Assembly: GCA_008694505.1 (NCBI GenBank)
Contig: VZDJ01000045.1
Location: forward strand, 1,099,256-1,163,255
Reading direction: 5' to 3'
Source of the DNA: Cyanoderma ruficeps
Taxonomy: Eukaryota > Chordata > Aves > Passeriformes > Timaliidae
DNA: 64,000 nt
The notes under the pieces were generated by a model that ran no database searches, was not told where the DNA came from, and saw only the letters and a list, made by a program, of their open reading frames with translations. This document shows, in pieces, positions 1 through 12,265 of this stretch (position 1 is its first letter; every line of letters begins with the position of its first letter). Both the position numbers and the translations under genes were made by a program.

Positions 1-1614
1 TACCTTAAGTCATTTTCACATTTATTTTATTCCTCATTAAGATTTACCTTCGTCTCCTGTGACATAGTGAACGCACCACAACAGCAAACTTCACTTTCTT
101 TCCTTGTTTTCCAGTAAAAGATAAAATCAATAACTCTAGTTCCACACTTTGCCATAAGCTCCCTACATTGCCACCAAAGCAGACCAGGAAAGGGAGTGTA
201 ACTATGATTGGGTATCTATATTTTTAGAGACTTGTCCCTTGTGACAAGGCATTAGAGCTGTTTTTAAATTACCTCAGCTTTGGGGCCAACCAAGCAGCAG
301 TTGCCTGGACTTTGAGTTGGATGAGTTGTTCCTCCTCCACAGTTAGGCTACCTTTTCCACCTGAGCTGGGCTGTATGGTTGTCCTTACACAATGCTCATT
401 TCAGACATAAGCATCAGAGAGTTACTTCTGGCCCTACTTGATTTTGGGCTTCTATGGGAGCAAGTTTAGTCTGACTTCAAGCCCATTTCTCATAGCTTTT
501 TTCTGGCGATACCTTTGTTGGGGAGTTGGAAACCAATGGCAATGAAAAGGGTGGTGACAAAAGTAATTAAAAATATGTGACTCCATTATCCACACTGCTC
601 TCTGCAATGTTAATAGCCTGCATCCTGATGTAACAAAAGTGACATCTGTCCTCACTTCCCTTGAAAGCACAGCAGGCTCCTAAACAGAAAACACTGAAAA
701 TTTTGTATATATTCTTTTTTTCAGATTGTAAAAGCTCCTTTGTACCAATACATGCACCTGTTAGCAAGTGTATGTTCTCTTTGAGAAGAACAACTCAGCT
801 AAAACATGCTTCTTCTGGGGAGCTCAGGAGCACCTCTAGATCAGAGTGCAATGAGGTACATCCAACCAGACTTTCAGTAAGAATACTCTGGTATGACTGC
901 CTAAGCCACACCCCTACCTGACCTTTCCTACACTCATCTAACATGCCCCTAAATCAAGATCATGGTAATCCCCTATGTTCCCCTTCTTCAAGGGGTTTGT
1001 TATGGGACCCCAGCCACACAGGTTTGAGAAGTGGTTCTAAGGAACAACAAAAGTTTTCATGACTCAAAAAAGCTATGTATTATTCTACTGCAAACTAGGA
1101 AACTTTACTTATTAAAAAGCAAAACTGAACAACTTAATCCAGCAGTGATGAAGCAAAGTATTGGTTTACAAGCCACCCCATTGACCATGCCAAGCAGATG
1201 CTTGCTCTAAGCATTGCTCCCAGGCAGAGCAGTGGCTTGCAACATTTGCATCAAGCTCTGTGCCTTTCCTGATCAGTGTCTTTATCTTACCCTTCAAACC
1301 CTGGCTGACAGTTGTTTTCTGCCTGTAGTCTCTCTGTAGAAGCAACAGGCTTCTATCTCCTCCCTGGAAATTCACCTGCTTATCTCTCAATAAAGCCATC
1401 TTAGCTGCTCACAGCAGCTCTTCTGGGTTTGCCCAACAGCAGCAATTGCCCTTCCTCTGAAGGAGCTTAACTGAGCTGCTCTTTTTGTAAAGGCATACAG
1501 CATGTTGCAAAGGATGAGCAAATAAGAGAAAAATGAGCTACATCAAAGGTAGCCAGTACCACAGAGACGGCCATCTCATCTAACTGAGGGGGGTTGGACC
1601 CCGCAGATCCCAGC
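1..1614. other. Non-coding AT-rich DNA, no gene recognised
   Basis: No frame in this stretch shows a recognisable domain, and stops are frequent on both strands. The longest open frame is 86 codons and its translation is low in information. A short GGGGGGTTGGACC-type string near 1589-1601 resembles the end of a CR1 consensus and may be a scrap of the CR1 element that follows. Nothing else is identifiable by eye. Confidence 0.6.
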
Positions 1615-1950
1615 AGAATATCTCCTTATAGCATATAAATATCTCAAATACAGGTGTCAAGAGGAACATGCCAAACTCTGTTTAGTGGTGCCCAGCAGCA
1701 GGACAAGAAGCAATGGCCACAGCCTAAGCCAGAAGAGGTTCCACTTCAACAGGAGGAAGAACTTCTTTACACAGAGAGCGGCAGATCACTGGAACAGGCT
1801 GCTCAGAGAAGTCATGGAGGCTCCCTGTCTGGAGGCATTTGAAATCCATGTGCACAGGTTTCAGTGTAACCTGCTCTTGGTCAGGGGTATTGGACTGGAT
1901 GATCCCCAGAGGTTCCTTCCAAAACTAACAAGTGATTCTGTGATTCAGTG
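1615..1950 (+). mobile_element. CR1 LINE, 5'-truncated 3' end
   Basis: The stretch contains the hallmark last part of avian CR1 ORF2 and its 3' UTR. 'Aggacaagaagcaatggcca' near 1701 is the remnant of the RTRGNGH-type motif. The bases near 1744-1768 encode the HFNRRKNFFT segment, a degraded HLNMRKNFFT. 'GGACTGGATGATCCCCAGAGG' at 1892-1912 is the conserved CR1 3' UTR block. The element ends in 8-bp tail repeats (GATTCTGTGATTC) near 1933-1946. CR1 is a non-LTR retrotransposon that is usually 5'-truncated and keeps its 3' tail, as here. Reading frames are broken, so this is a dead copy. The 5' boundary is approximate. Confidence 0.9.
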
Positions 1951-1961
1951 AATACTGGGGC

Positions 1962-2880
1962 AAATGGAAGTGCTCTACAACCTCAACAAGATTATAGGTG
2001 ATACTAAGTCAAGGGGTGTGACTGTTACAGCTGAGGGACAGGATGTCAGCCAGAGGGACGGCATACCAGAAGGACCTGGACAAGGTGGAGAAGTGGATCT
2101 ATGTGAATCTCATAACATTCAAAAATGTTACGGTGCTGCATCTGTGTCAGAACAACCCCTGCTATCAACACAGGCTGGGGATGAACAGATGGGGAGCAGC
2201 CCTGTGAGGAGGACTTGGGGGTGCTGGTGGATAAAAGGCTGGACATGACCCAGCCATGAGGACTCACAGCCCAGAAAGCCAAACATGTCCTGGGCTGCAT
2301 CCAAAGCAACGTGGGCAGCAGGGGAGGGAGGGGATTCTGCTCTGGTGAGACCCCACCTGGAACCCTGCGTCCAGCTCTGGGGCCCCAGCACAGGAAGGAC
2401 ATTAACCCATTTCAGTGAGTCAAGAAGAGGACCACAAAAATTCTGAGACATTTGGAGCTCCTCTCTTATGAAAACATGCTGAGGGAATTAGAATTGTTCA
2501 GCATGGAGAAGAGAAAGTTCTAAGAACACCTTATTAAAGCCTTTCAGTACTTATAAGAGGCTTATAAGAAAGAGGAGGACAAACTCTTAATAGGACCTGT
2601 AGCAATAAGACCAATGGTGATGGTAATAGTTTTAACAAAGAGGGTAAGTTCAGACTAGATATAAAGAATAATTTTTTTATGGTAAGTGTGGTGTCATAAA
2701 GAAATGGGTCCAGAAAGGTGGTACATGCTCCATCCCTGCAAAAATTTAAGGTCAGGTAGGATGGTGCTTTAACAGTCTGAGCTGGTGGAAGATGTCCCAG
2801 CTCATTTCATGGGTATTGGACTAGATGACCTTTAGTGTCCCTTCCAACTGAAGCCATTTTATGATTATATGTTTCTGTGA
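1962..2880 (+). mobile_element. CR1 LINE, about 0.9 kb of ORF2 end plus 3' UTR
   Basis: A second CR1 copy lies directly downstream of the first, in the same orientation. In one frame it starts with LNKIIGDTKSRG, a degraded form of the CR1 reverse-transcriptase segment around the catalytic FADDTK motif; the catalytic aspartate pair is lost. It then follows the CR1 order: the CCCAGAAAGCCAAACATGTCC block near 2269, a GAGACCCCACCTGGAACCCTG block near 2347, the FSLEKRR-equivalent DNA near 2498, and the 3' UTR block GGACTAGATGACCTTTAGTG near 2818. It ends in degenerate 8-mers at 2860-2880. Many frameshifts and stops make it non-functional. It could belong to a different CR1 subfamily from its neighbour. 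Confidence 0.9.
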
Positions 2881-5800
2881 AATTAGGCTCTTAATCATTC
2901 ATCTTAATCAGAATCTTTTTCAATGGCTGTCAAAAAACCAGAGACATCTTCTCTAGGGTTGTGACATGAAGGTATATTTTCACTGTCAAAGAGAGCAGTA
3001 GGACATGTTAGTCTGTTGTTTGGAACATCTCAGTTGAATGTGTAAAGTTCAAAAGCTGAATTCACTCCACTGTATCAGTGTGCCATATTCCCTTTTGAAT
3101 ACAGAATTTAAATTTACATAAATAAAATCAAGGAAGGCAAAGTTCCAACTCCAATCACTGGCAATGTTTGCTGGCAAACCCTTTTTTCCTTTAAAGGCTT
3201 TCCTTTTCATAATATAAAAAATGGGTTCTGCTTTATTATTATGTACTATTTTATGTTCAAAAAGCTAGAAGTTGCACAAAGTCTCTCAAAATTATCACTG
3301 AAATACAGAGCACTTCAAATGTGGTTGGAGGCTAACAGAGATTCATTAACAGTTTGGGTAAAACTAGAGATATTTTAACAGTAGCAAATAAATTCACTGG
3401 TTTTAAAATGAGCTCATATTTACTTGATTTTGGTGATTAAGCAAAGGAAATTTCTTGCCTGATTCCGAAGATTTCAGTGGAAAAGGCTATGAAGGAAACC
3501 CATACTCTCTGTTGTTAAAAATACTTTGATAAATCCCACCAAGCTGGAATCACTGAAAGTCTCAGTATTTCTGTGCTGAGTGTCATTCCAGTGCCATTTT
3601 GTGAAAGACTGATCTCAGAGAAGGAAAAGATAATAAATGGAAAGGATCTTTTTTAGAAAGGGGAAAGATGAAATTTCTTTAATCAGGAAATGTTAAATAT
3701 TTAATATTTAATCTGGAGTTTCATCTCATCTAGGTGTATTTCCAGAAGAAAAAACCCCAAGGTTTGTAGCACATTTTATGGGCCATACACCTAAGCCCAC
3801 CAGGTTCAGGAGAATTCATATATTTCTGTAATTAACTTGTTGCTATCCAGGAATTCAATCTTACCTCTTCCTGTTGTAGGACTTCCTATTTCATCCAGTG
3901 CCAAGTTTTATCACTCCAAGCTTTGACTCCTCATCCCATTTCACACAGATGAAGGAACAGGTTCCTGTGTTGCCCTTTCCCAGGGGGCTCAGCCACTTGC
4001 ACCTCTGGGAGCAGCAGCCAAGTGCAGAATTGGCCATGCACAGAGGAGACACATCACAGCAGAGAAAAGCCAGGGTGCTCTCTGCACGTGCAGCATCCTT
4101 CAGCTTTCTCTCCATTGCCTTTGCTGCTTCTGACTGCAACAAAAGAGAACAACTGCACAGCTCAGGCACAAGAGAGCTGACCCTTTTTTAGGCCTTGCTT
4201 TCCAAGGCAATAAAATCAGAACTACTCCTAATGAAAAACTACTTCTCTAAAGCTCATTAGAGTTGAGAATAACCTTTCCAGTAACCTGGATTGATTGTGA
4301 GTCAGCGCTTTTACTGCCAAGTGCAGGATGTAATGGACCTACAAACCAATCTGAGTACAGACATGAGGCTGCTTAGCGAAATTACACAATCTAGAGCAAT
4401 GGAATGGCCACATTTTTCAAATACAGAAGTATGCACAGTGAGAGCAGGGTAAAAACAACTGTTAGAGCTTTTTTTTTTTAAATTAATTTTATTGACTTTT
4501 TCAAATGTTATCCTCTTACCATTGCTACTTTTTCGTTCTGTCTGTCCTTTATTCATTAAATGGTTCCTTCTGATATTACAGCTCTGATTTACAGTTGATA
4601 ATTACCTTGGTTTAATGGGTCTAAGGTCTCTTGGTTTAGTGTTTGTCATTAACAGGGTGCATCTGCACAATGTGCCTTTGGCTGAAAACAAGTTTATCAC
4701 CCCATAAAAATGTCCTCAGCTAAATAAAAAATAAATTCACCTTCCCCCATTCTCTTATGATTCCAGTTTTATTAATTTGGGGTGAATATCTATCTTCCAG
4801 AAAGAAGAGAGATTGCTGTCACAAAACCTTTAGATCTTCCGGTAGATGCCATGTAATCATTTATAAAATATATTTGCCCACAGAGACCCACTAGTGATCT
4901 AGTACAACTTATGATTAAAGCCAAGATTGTTGAGTGAGTTTGCATGACAAGTTTGCTGAGAGAGTTTGCCTTTTGACATGAAAGTAAGGTCCCTTGTGTA
5001 CATTCTAAAAAACAGAAGAACAAACACAACATTCACCCCCAAGGGAAGGAAGAATACAGAAGAAAATGCATGAATGTATGTGTCTCCGTCAGTGTTTGGG
5101 TCACAGTGTGTATGAGGAGAACATTACAAAAAAGCTTAGTCCTTTTTTTTTCCTACTAAGAAAACACTACTAAATCCAACCCAAATTTATACTGCTAGGT
5201 GGAACAACTTGGTCTAAAATGAGTCCCAATAAAAGAAATAATCTGAGCCAGATAATCAGGTCGTTCTAAACTCCATCCTGCCTGTACTGTCAGGTCTTTG
5301 AACTAAATTGGGTGAGTTACAGATAAGATCAAATTGCCTACTGCATGACTGACAGCCAGCTTCTTCAAGGCTCTGAAAAAAATCCCAAGATTCACAATCA
5401 TTCCATAGAATTAACACTTTATACTCACCTCTATCTAATTTCCATGATCTTTAGGATTTTTTTAATCACAGTATGATGCCATAGCACCTGTAGCAGATCC
5501 CAAAAGTCTCCAGGCTCCTGGCAGTCACTGTGAACTGAGGCTGTCAGATAAAGTAGAGCAATTAGTGTATCACTGCATGTAGGGGCATGGTCTATGTGCT
5601 CTTACTGATGTGGCTGCTCTAGTGCACAGGTTGCTTAAAGGATCAGCTTTTTGCTCTCCTTCTTCCAAGGACTATTGCCCACAAAGGTTCTGCACATCTG
5701 GGGAACTTTCTAGGTCAGATTTGAAAGACGTCTACATCAGGCCAAATCTTGTCCAACTAATAACATGTCCACTGAAAAATCATTCCAATTCTTTTTCCCA

Positions 5801-5926
5801 AGGGTGGAAATATTTTGATTTCTTTCTCAAGCCCAATATCAATGAAAGCATTTAAAGTAACTTCTTAAGTTAGGATTTTCCCTCTATGCACAAAATTATA
5901 TCTAAAAGCAAAGCTGAATTGCTTTG
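2881..5926. other. Non-coding AT-rich DNA, no gene recognised
   Basis: About 3 kb of AT-rich sequence with no recognisable domain in any frame. The largest overlapping open frames, around 3891-4191 on both strands, have no recognisable protein character. A short T-run lies at 4470-4480 and another at 5143-5150. I see no repeat family that I can name. Confidence 0.55.
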
Positions 5927-6588
5927 TGTCCTAGGGTGACTATGGTGCCTGTATCCCCAATCGTCTGTTCTGTGTGTCCTGTGTGTTCTGTACCTGTAAA
6001 ACTGCTGCTAAGAGTGAAGCAGAGAAGGAAGAAGTGCGCAGTTTGTTTTGTAAAACAGTGTTCACTCCTCGGCATCTTCACTTCTTCCTAAGAACTGTGT
6101 GTGTTCATCAGATGCACAGACAATGACCACCGAGAAGTTGTTTTTTTTCTTTTAGTTAGTCTAGCTAGCTGAAGCAAAAAAGCTTCCTGAACTGTTTTTT
6201 TCCTTTTTCTTGGGACTGTTTAAATCTGCTCTGGACTGAAAAAACCCAGAGGAGCACCAGGATCTTGCGCCCGCGGCCCACTGGGCCTGGACCTTGGCAT
6301 TTTCCAACCAAAGAGACTGAGACTGATAAGAGACTGAGAGAGCTGAGCTAAATCCTGGCATGGACTCTCAGTTTTGCCATCTCTCTTTGGAGCGGCAAGA
6401 AGTTATATTGTTTCATATTATTCCTTCCTTATATGCTTGTGGGAAGTTTGTTAAATAAATAATTTTTTTCACTTTTCTCTGAAGAAGTTCTTTTCCCAGA
6501 CCAGCTGGGGGGGAGGGACTGTTTAAATTTGCTCTCCAGAAGAACCCCATTCAGAAGCTTCCTCCCAAATTTACCCTAAACCAAGACA
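5927..6588 (+). mobile_element. Solo LTR of an endogenous retrovirus, ACCAAGACA-ending family
   Basis: The block begins TGTCCTAGGGTGACTATGG and ends ACCCTAAACCAAGACA, giving the TG...CA termini of a retroviral LTR. It is GC-richer than its flanks, and CpG-containing blocks lie near 6265-6300. A poly(A) signal AATAAA lies at 6454-6459 inside a TTAAATAAATAA run. No gag, pol or env remnants lie on either side, so I read it as a solo LTR left by recombination. The flanks CTTTG and CCATG agree at only 3 of 5 positions, so the target-site duplication is unproven and the boundaries are my best reading. Its 3' part (a GGGAGGGG block, then TTTAAATTTGCTCTCCA, then AAACCAAGAC) resembles the LTR at 59190-59955. 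Confidence 0.75.
6454..6459 (+). promoter_or_regulatory. LTR poly(A) signal AATAAA
   Basis: A canonical AATAAA hexamer lies in the 3' third of the LTR, where R-region polyadenylation signals are expected. The surrounding TTAAATAAATAA run also creates overlapping variants. Confidence 0.5.
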
Positions 6589-9500
6589 CCATGTTAATAG
6601 TAACACTGCCTGGTTATATTGCTGTGATTAATGTTTGTGGAGCCAGGCCAAATATGACTTGTCTTATGCTGGAATAAAAAATAAAAAGAAATAAATAAAA
6701 TAAATAAATAACCCAAACATGAGTTTGACAGAAATGAGATGACAGTGCCATTTTTAATCAAATTTTTAATCAAACTTTTTTCCGTTGCTCCTATGAAATT
6801 TTAGTTTTTTGGCTGAAATACTTTGTTTCAAATAAAGATTTCTGAGGAAAAGTTAAAGACAGCTACTCACAAAGAAAATAGTTATTTACAAAGCAAATAG
6901 CTGTTTTTGACAGCAGTATCTATGCCTTCCAAGCACCCAAAAAATGACTATAAATTGTTCCCTTGGTCAGAGGTGTCCTGAGTAAATCAAATGTGTTTCA
7001 GATGAGAATAGTCTTATTCTCCACAGATATCTAGGAAAAACATCTGTGAGAGTGTCTTTGGAGCATTTACACAAAAATCAGCATAAATATGGACTGAGAT
7101 TTTCCCTCTGAGCTCATAAAAAAAAGCTATAGTAGATTAAGTCTTTAAAAGAATTATTTTATGAGTGATAAGTAAATGAAATAAAACCATGACTACCTGT
7201 GAACAATTCAAACAGAAACATGCAATATAATTAATATATAAAGTCTTTTTGGAATTTATTACCTTTTTGGTTTCTTCAGCCCATTGCAGGAAATGCAGGA
7301 CTCAGTACAGAAACTATAACCTCTAGTTTCTATAGACCCAGCCTGTGTGACACAAGAAAGAGTTTGTGTCATGAAGCTCAATCATGATACCATACTTGTG
7401 TGCTAACTTACTACCTCCTGATGGATTTACAGAATTTCCTTACACACTATGAACAATAACAACAAAAACTTCCTCATTTGGATAGCTAGAGCAAAATACT
7501 TGTCTGTTCTGTCCCTTTCATTCAAAATCCACTCAACTTTCATATTATTTAAGAGCAAAAGAGTTATTTTACAGGAAAAGACAGAAAAAATTAATTCTAT
7601 TAAATCTATTTCTAGTTCAGCAAGTATTAAATATTCTTGGGTTCCAAAATACTCTATTTTTATTAAAGAAAAGCAAATGCTTGACTTTTTTCAAGTTGTT
7701 GCTATTGTCAACATATGTATATGTCAGCTAACTAACTTGACACATATACAACAACAACAAAAAAATTCACCAAGATACATGTTCAGCCAAGCTTGTGCCT
7801 GGCTTTGGAATAATTCCATCAAAACTTGCGTAAAAGTTTCAGTTAAAAAAATTGACCCCTCTGCATATATGTTTCTAGTGAAATTGCATTTTTAACATAG
7901 AGTGGGAGATGACTTGACATATCATGAAATTCTTGTTCACTGAATATTTGTCTACAGACCAGACAAACATGGATAAACCAACCCAGCATAACTTATGCCT
8001 GCTCCTAATATAAGGTAGAAATGTATGATTAACAGCTGCTTGAAAAAACAGTGTGCAAGAAAATGAAAGCAAGTACACTTTGCTTGCACAAAGAGCAGGG
8101 CACAGCATCATTTCATGACAGGCAGCACACCTACCGCTGTATGGAAAAACTACTCAAATATGGTATTGTCCAATGGAACACGACAAACCAACACAAAGGG
8201 GCACCTCAGAATGTCACACTTTTTAGTTCAACAGTATGTCAGGGTAAACCAAACCTTCCTTACAATGAGGAAATAAATTTGTACTCAAAGATCTAGAATT
8301 GAGTATAAATGATTCAGATTTAGAACAGGAAGATCCATCTACTGGCTGTATAAGAGCTTCCTTCTGTATTGGGTCCTGGGACAACAGAAATTTTGCTGTA
8401 TTTTCTATTTTTCACAATGCAGTGATCATGTACAGATCACTAACACCTTTGATTTACTTAAACAGACATAATTTAGTGATAATTCATGTGCATGATTTGA
8501 TCCTGCATCCCATGAAGCTCACAACCTTTTCTCCATTTTTCCAAACAATCTTACCAGTCTTGACCTTCAAAAGAATGGACAGAGGTGTAAGAGGCAGATG
8601 ACACATTAATTTTAAAACAATTATTACAAATATTGCAAAATATTATTTTTATTAATATAAATATTCCAAAATTTAGTTAAAACTCAGCTCATTATTTTTT
8701 TGTCTTGGTGACCATTACAGCTTTGCCATAGCATAGGTACATATCTCAGAAAACACAACAACTAAGAAGACTAACATTGCAACATTATGACCCAATGTTA
8801 AACTCAGCCAAAGACAAAAAGCAAACTGTGGTGACATTTGTTTACAGTCATTTCAAAAACACTGAGACGATAGTTTAAAAAGTAAAAAAAGGACAAGTTT
8901 TTTCCTCCCATTTTCCTACCAATTCACTGTGCTAATAGGAATTTAAAATTATGAAGAAGATAAGAATTGAGCAGAAGAAAAACAAATTATCCACTCTGCT
9001 AAGCTCTTTGGACTGGCCTGCAGGAGACCCTGATTTTACTTCAGTTTCTGCTATCAGTAGTAAGCAATCCTGATTGTTTTCACATATGCATCAAGGAGAA
9101 AGTATATTTATTATACTTATTAAATAAGTAAAAATTACAAATAATTAAAATTATTAAAATACAATTATCAAAGTAATTATCTAATTAATATTAAACCCCT
9201 TTTATTAAAAGTATTTTGTAAAAGAACTCCCCTATGTTTCCTTTGGGTACACTACGCTAGTATCAAAATGCTTTCTAGTTGTATATTCATCACAGAAACA
9301 TCTGCCCTTCAAATATTTTCTTAGGCAAACTTCTCACTGAAATCAGCAAGCTATGCTTATTTGTGTTTTAGTTCAATTTCACTAGATTTTGGTTACTCCA
9401 TCTCACACTAAACAAATCATGGGATGCTTAACCTCTTTCTTTTAGACTTAGGGAGATGGAAATGTCATGTTATGATCAAGAATTAGCCAAGTTTTGTGCA

Positions 9501-10566
9501 TTGATTTTTATTGAGTTATTTGTCTGGACCTGATGTAACCTACAAATTCTGGCTTTAAATTAATTTAGGAAAACTATTTTTAGGTGAAAACAAAGAAATT
9601 AATGTCTAAAAAGTCATATGTTTTTTGCAACAGATTCCAGTTTGGTATCATGAACATATATCACTTCAATATTTTTGGATAAATAAATTCCACCAAGCAG
9701 TTGGCACCACAAAAATGTTGCTGAGTGAACATTTTGTCTCTGTTTCATGAACTGTGCACCCTGCTCATTGCATATTCTGAGAAGATTTTGATGCCCTGAA
9801 GTTATGTGTTTTTCAGTGACACATCAGCGTGTCAGTGGATACACCACAGAATATATGTGGAGATTCTGACAGACTCCTAAATATAGCAGATACCACTTAC
9901 ACTGCATGCATGTTCTCTGAGTATCTAAAATAATCAAAGGAATAAAATAAATATACTTGAGACATTTTTCTAAAGAACCTGCAAAGGTTTTCAGAGAACA
10001 TGAACAGTTTCCGAATGAATCAGGAGAAGTTTTTACTAAAGTAAACTTTTGCTTCTACAAGACATCCACAATTTCTGCATAAAATACGGGTACTTAGACT
10101 AAAGGAAATAGTGTGCTTCAGATAAAATCTGATTCTAAAGAGGCAAGGGAAGGCCTGTAATGGAATTCTGTTCAGCTGGAAAGTGTATATTTCTTCAAGG
10201 TGAGCGTAGACCTCTAAATAATACACTGAACATAACTGTACTTATTGAATGTTTTCCTATCAAGACTGATAAATTTTTGCAACTCTTTCTTAGTTTCTGA
10301 ATACAGATTTGTTGAGGACTTAGGTGATAACACAAGATTAGTGTATGCTACATAGGTCACCTGAAATCTAGTTCTTTAGTATGATATATAACAATTTATA
10401 TTTTCGATCACAGCCACAAGATGTTATCTGTTTTTCACTTGAACTGAGATGTTAGACATCATTCATAGAATATGCTTCTCTTGCAGATGTCCAGAATTTT
10501 TGTATGACAATTTATGCTTATGATAATGTACTATGAATCATTAGCTGAGTTACAGATCCCAGGAGA
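6589..10566. other. Non-coding AT-rich DNA, no gene recognised
   Basis: About 4 kb of strongly AT-rich sequence. It includes an A/T-only simple repeat at 6672-6711 and very AT-rich patches near 8610-8680 and 9100-9220. The 148-codon open frame at 7449-7895 (+) is rich in K, N, I and S, as expected of chance translation of AT-rich DNA, and shows no domain, so I do not call it a gene. Confidence 0.55.
6672..6711. repeat. AT-rich simple repeat (AAATA)n
   Basis: An imperfect run of AATAA, AAATA and AAATAAAT units follows a sequence ending GGAATAAAAAATAAAAAG. It could be a degraded poly(A) tail of a retroposed sequence, but the preceding bases do not match a family I can name. Confidence 0.7.
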
Positions 10567-10745
10567 ATGAGTAAATAGCTGTGGGGGCTTGGCTGCCAAA
10601 TGTGGTGAAAACATACACTCATGGATGCGCTGGCATTTGGCCAGCGCCAACCCATGACAGGGATTTAGGTTTATGTTTTAATAAACCTCTACAGTTGAGT
10701 ATAGAAATACATTCGAGTTTCTAGTTATTTTTAATAGAACCTTTG
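10567..10745 (+). repeat. Hairpin-bearing unclassified repeat or LTR-end candidate
   Basis: A CpG-containing, GC-richer patch stands out in AT-rich surroundings. It contains a perfect 8-bp stem GCGCTGGC / GCCAGCGC with loop ATTTG (10627-10647), flanked by a second short inverted pair CATGG / CCATG. About 30 bases later lies AATAAA (10680-10685) in a TTTAATAAACCTCT context. A hairpin followed by a poly(A) signal is typical of the R/U5 part of an LTR, but I cannot match a family and see no termini, so the classification is tentative. Confidence 0.3.
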
Positions 10746-11860
10746 ACTGTTCCAGACAATAAGCTGTACTTACTCTTTTATTCTTAATTCCCATTCTCTT
10801 CATCTGCTATGCCACTAGGATGGACAATACAAGACTGACTTCAATGGCAAATTAGATTATTTGTATTGTGGGGTTTTGTTGTTGTTCAGAAACCTGAACT
10901 CTTTTCTTCTTCAATGAAAATCTGTATAAATGCTGATGATTTTTTGTCTAACACCTGAATTTAGTTTCTTAAGTTATGTCATGAAAACTTCCTGCAATTG
11001 ATTCTTGGAATGTGACTTGTTGAAACCAAGCAATTGCTGCACTGCTGGGTTGCATGTTTCACATCTAGACAGGTCATGGAAATATTTGTGCCACCTGCCT
11101 TGTGGAGTCCCTCTAATGAGAAATCCTCTAGGACAGCATTCAATTGCCTCCAAATTTAAACAAGGGCTTTCACAGAAAATTGCCTTGCTCACTAATTTTT
11201 ATCAGTTCTCACCTTCAAATTCAGTGAATTATTCCTGTGTTCCTGTGATCAGTCTGAGCACTTAACCCCTCTTATAAAATACAGCATTTATGCATACACC
11301 ACATGCCAAACAATTTGTAAGAGGATTCACTTTACAAATTATTAGCTATGTGTTTATCCACAGAAATTTGAATAGCAGCAGAAAATATCTGAATGCAAAT
11401 ATTCAGAACTTCCTGAAATATAGGCCTGCTTCGGGCTTATTTAAATCCAAAGACTTAAAGGACTTTCAATTTGCTTATCACAGATGAAAACTGGGAGGAA
11501 CTCATCCTGCACTTTATCTGCTTTGACAAACCAAGTAGCATCCATATGACCCATTCACAGTCTCATGAAGCCAACAAAACAAGAATTAAGCAGCATTTTA
11601 CCATGAACTTACTGCACAGATTGGCTTTTGGATATTAGACAAATTTTCTTGCCCAACAGGCAATCATCAGAAACTAGACATATTTTCAGATTGTTCTCCA
11701 ATTTATATATGACCTTGGACCCTCTTTTTCTGCCACTAATATTAGGGCTCAAACAGGAAGTTTAGCTATTTCATCACTTTCTTCAGAGGAAAGAGTCTTA
11801 TCACCAAGACTAGAGACTCAAAAGATGAATAATTTGAATGGGACATGGTTATTTTACTTT
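10746..11860. other. Non-coding AT-rich DNA, no gene recognised
   Basis: No recognisable coding sequence, RNA gene or repeat family. The open frames here are under 90 codons and show no domain features. Confidence 0.55.
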
Positions 11861-11872
11861 GCCTTTTGTACT

Positions 11873-12265
11873 TCATAATTTCTTGAGCTTATAATTTTTC
11901 AAATTCATTTGTTCCTGGAGTGTGTGGTTCTGCAGCTGCCTGTTGTATTCCTCTGGGGAATGGTTTTTCCCTAGGACCCCAAAAAGCCTGTAATCACGTA
12001 GTTTAACCCTTCCTTCCTTTCTTGATCTAATTGGCTGAGGTCTGGCTATCTTTTCCTGAGCCTTGGGATAGATAAGGCCCTGTTCTTCCTTGTTCATTCT
12101 CTTTCCCCCCTGGAAACCTTCGAGCATAAACACCTTGGAGTAATCCCGGGGGAAGAGCCTCTTTTGGGATCTTTTGTCTTGTCCTTGAGATATTCCTCCA
12201 AAGCCTCTCAAGGAACTGAGCTAGCCAAAGAGCCCCGGGAGGCTGCGGGGGGATATTTCAGCTGC
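11873..12265 (-). repeat. GC-richer island, possible endogenous retrovirus fragment
   Basis: This stretch is less AT-rich than its neighbours, with CCCGGG at 12148-12153, a CCCCGGGAGG string near 12234 and a GCTGCGGGGGGATAT string near 12242. A 112-codon frame on the minus strand (12211 to 11873) is open throughout and rich in K, R, Q and E. It has no cysteine pattern or catalytic motif that I can name. The base composition and a long open but unrecognisable frame fit the leader or gag-proximal part of an ERV, yet no LTR is seen next to it. An unrelated unique sequence or an old exon fragment cannot be excluded. Confidence 0.28.

Noticed and set aside
2046..2402. 118-codon minus-strand frame
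   Set aside because: It is antisense to the CR1 copy at 1962-2880.
7449..7895. 148-codon plus-strand open frame
   Set aside because: Composition (K, N, I, S, F) is that of chance translation of AT-rich DNA; no domain, splice sites or promoter seen.
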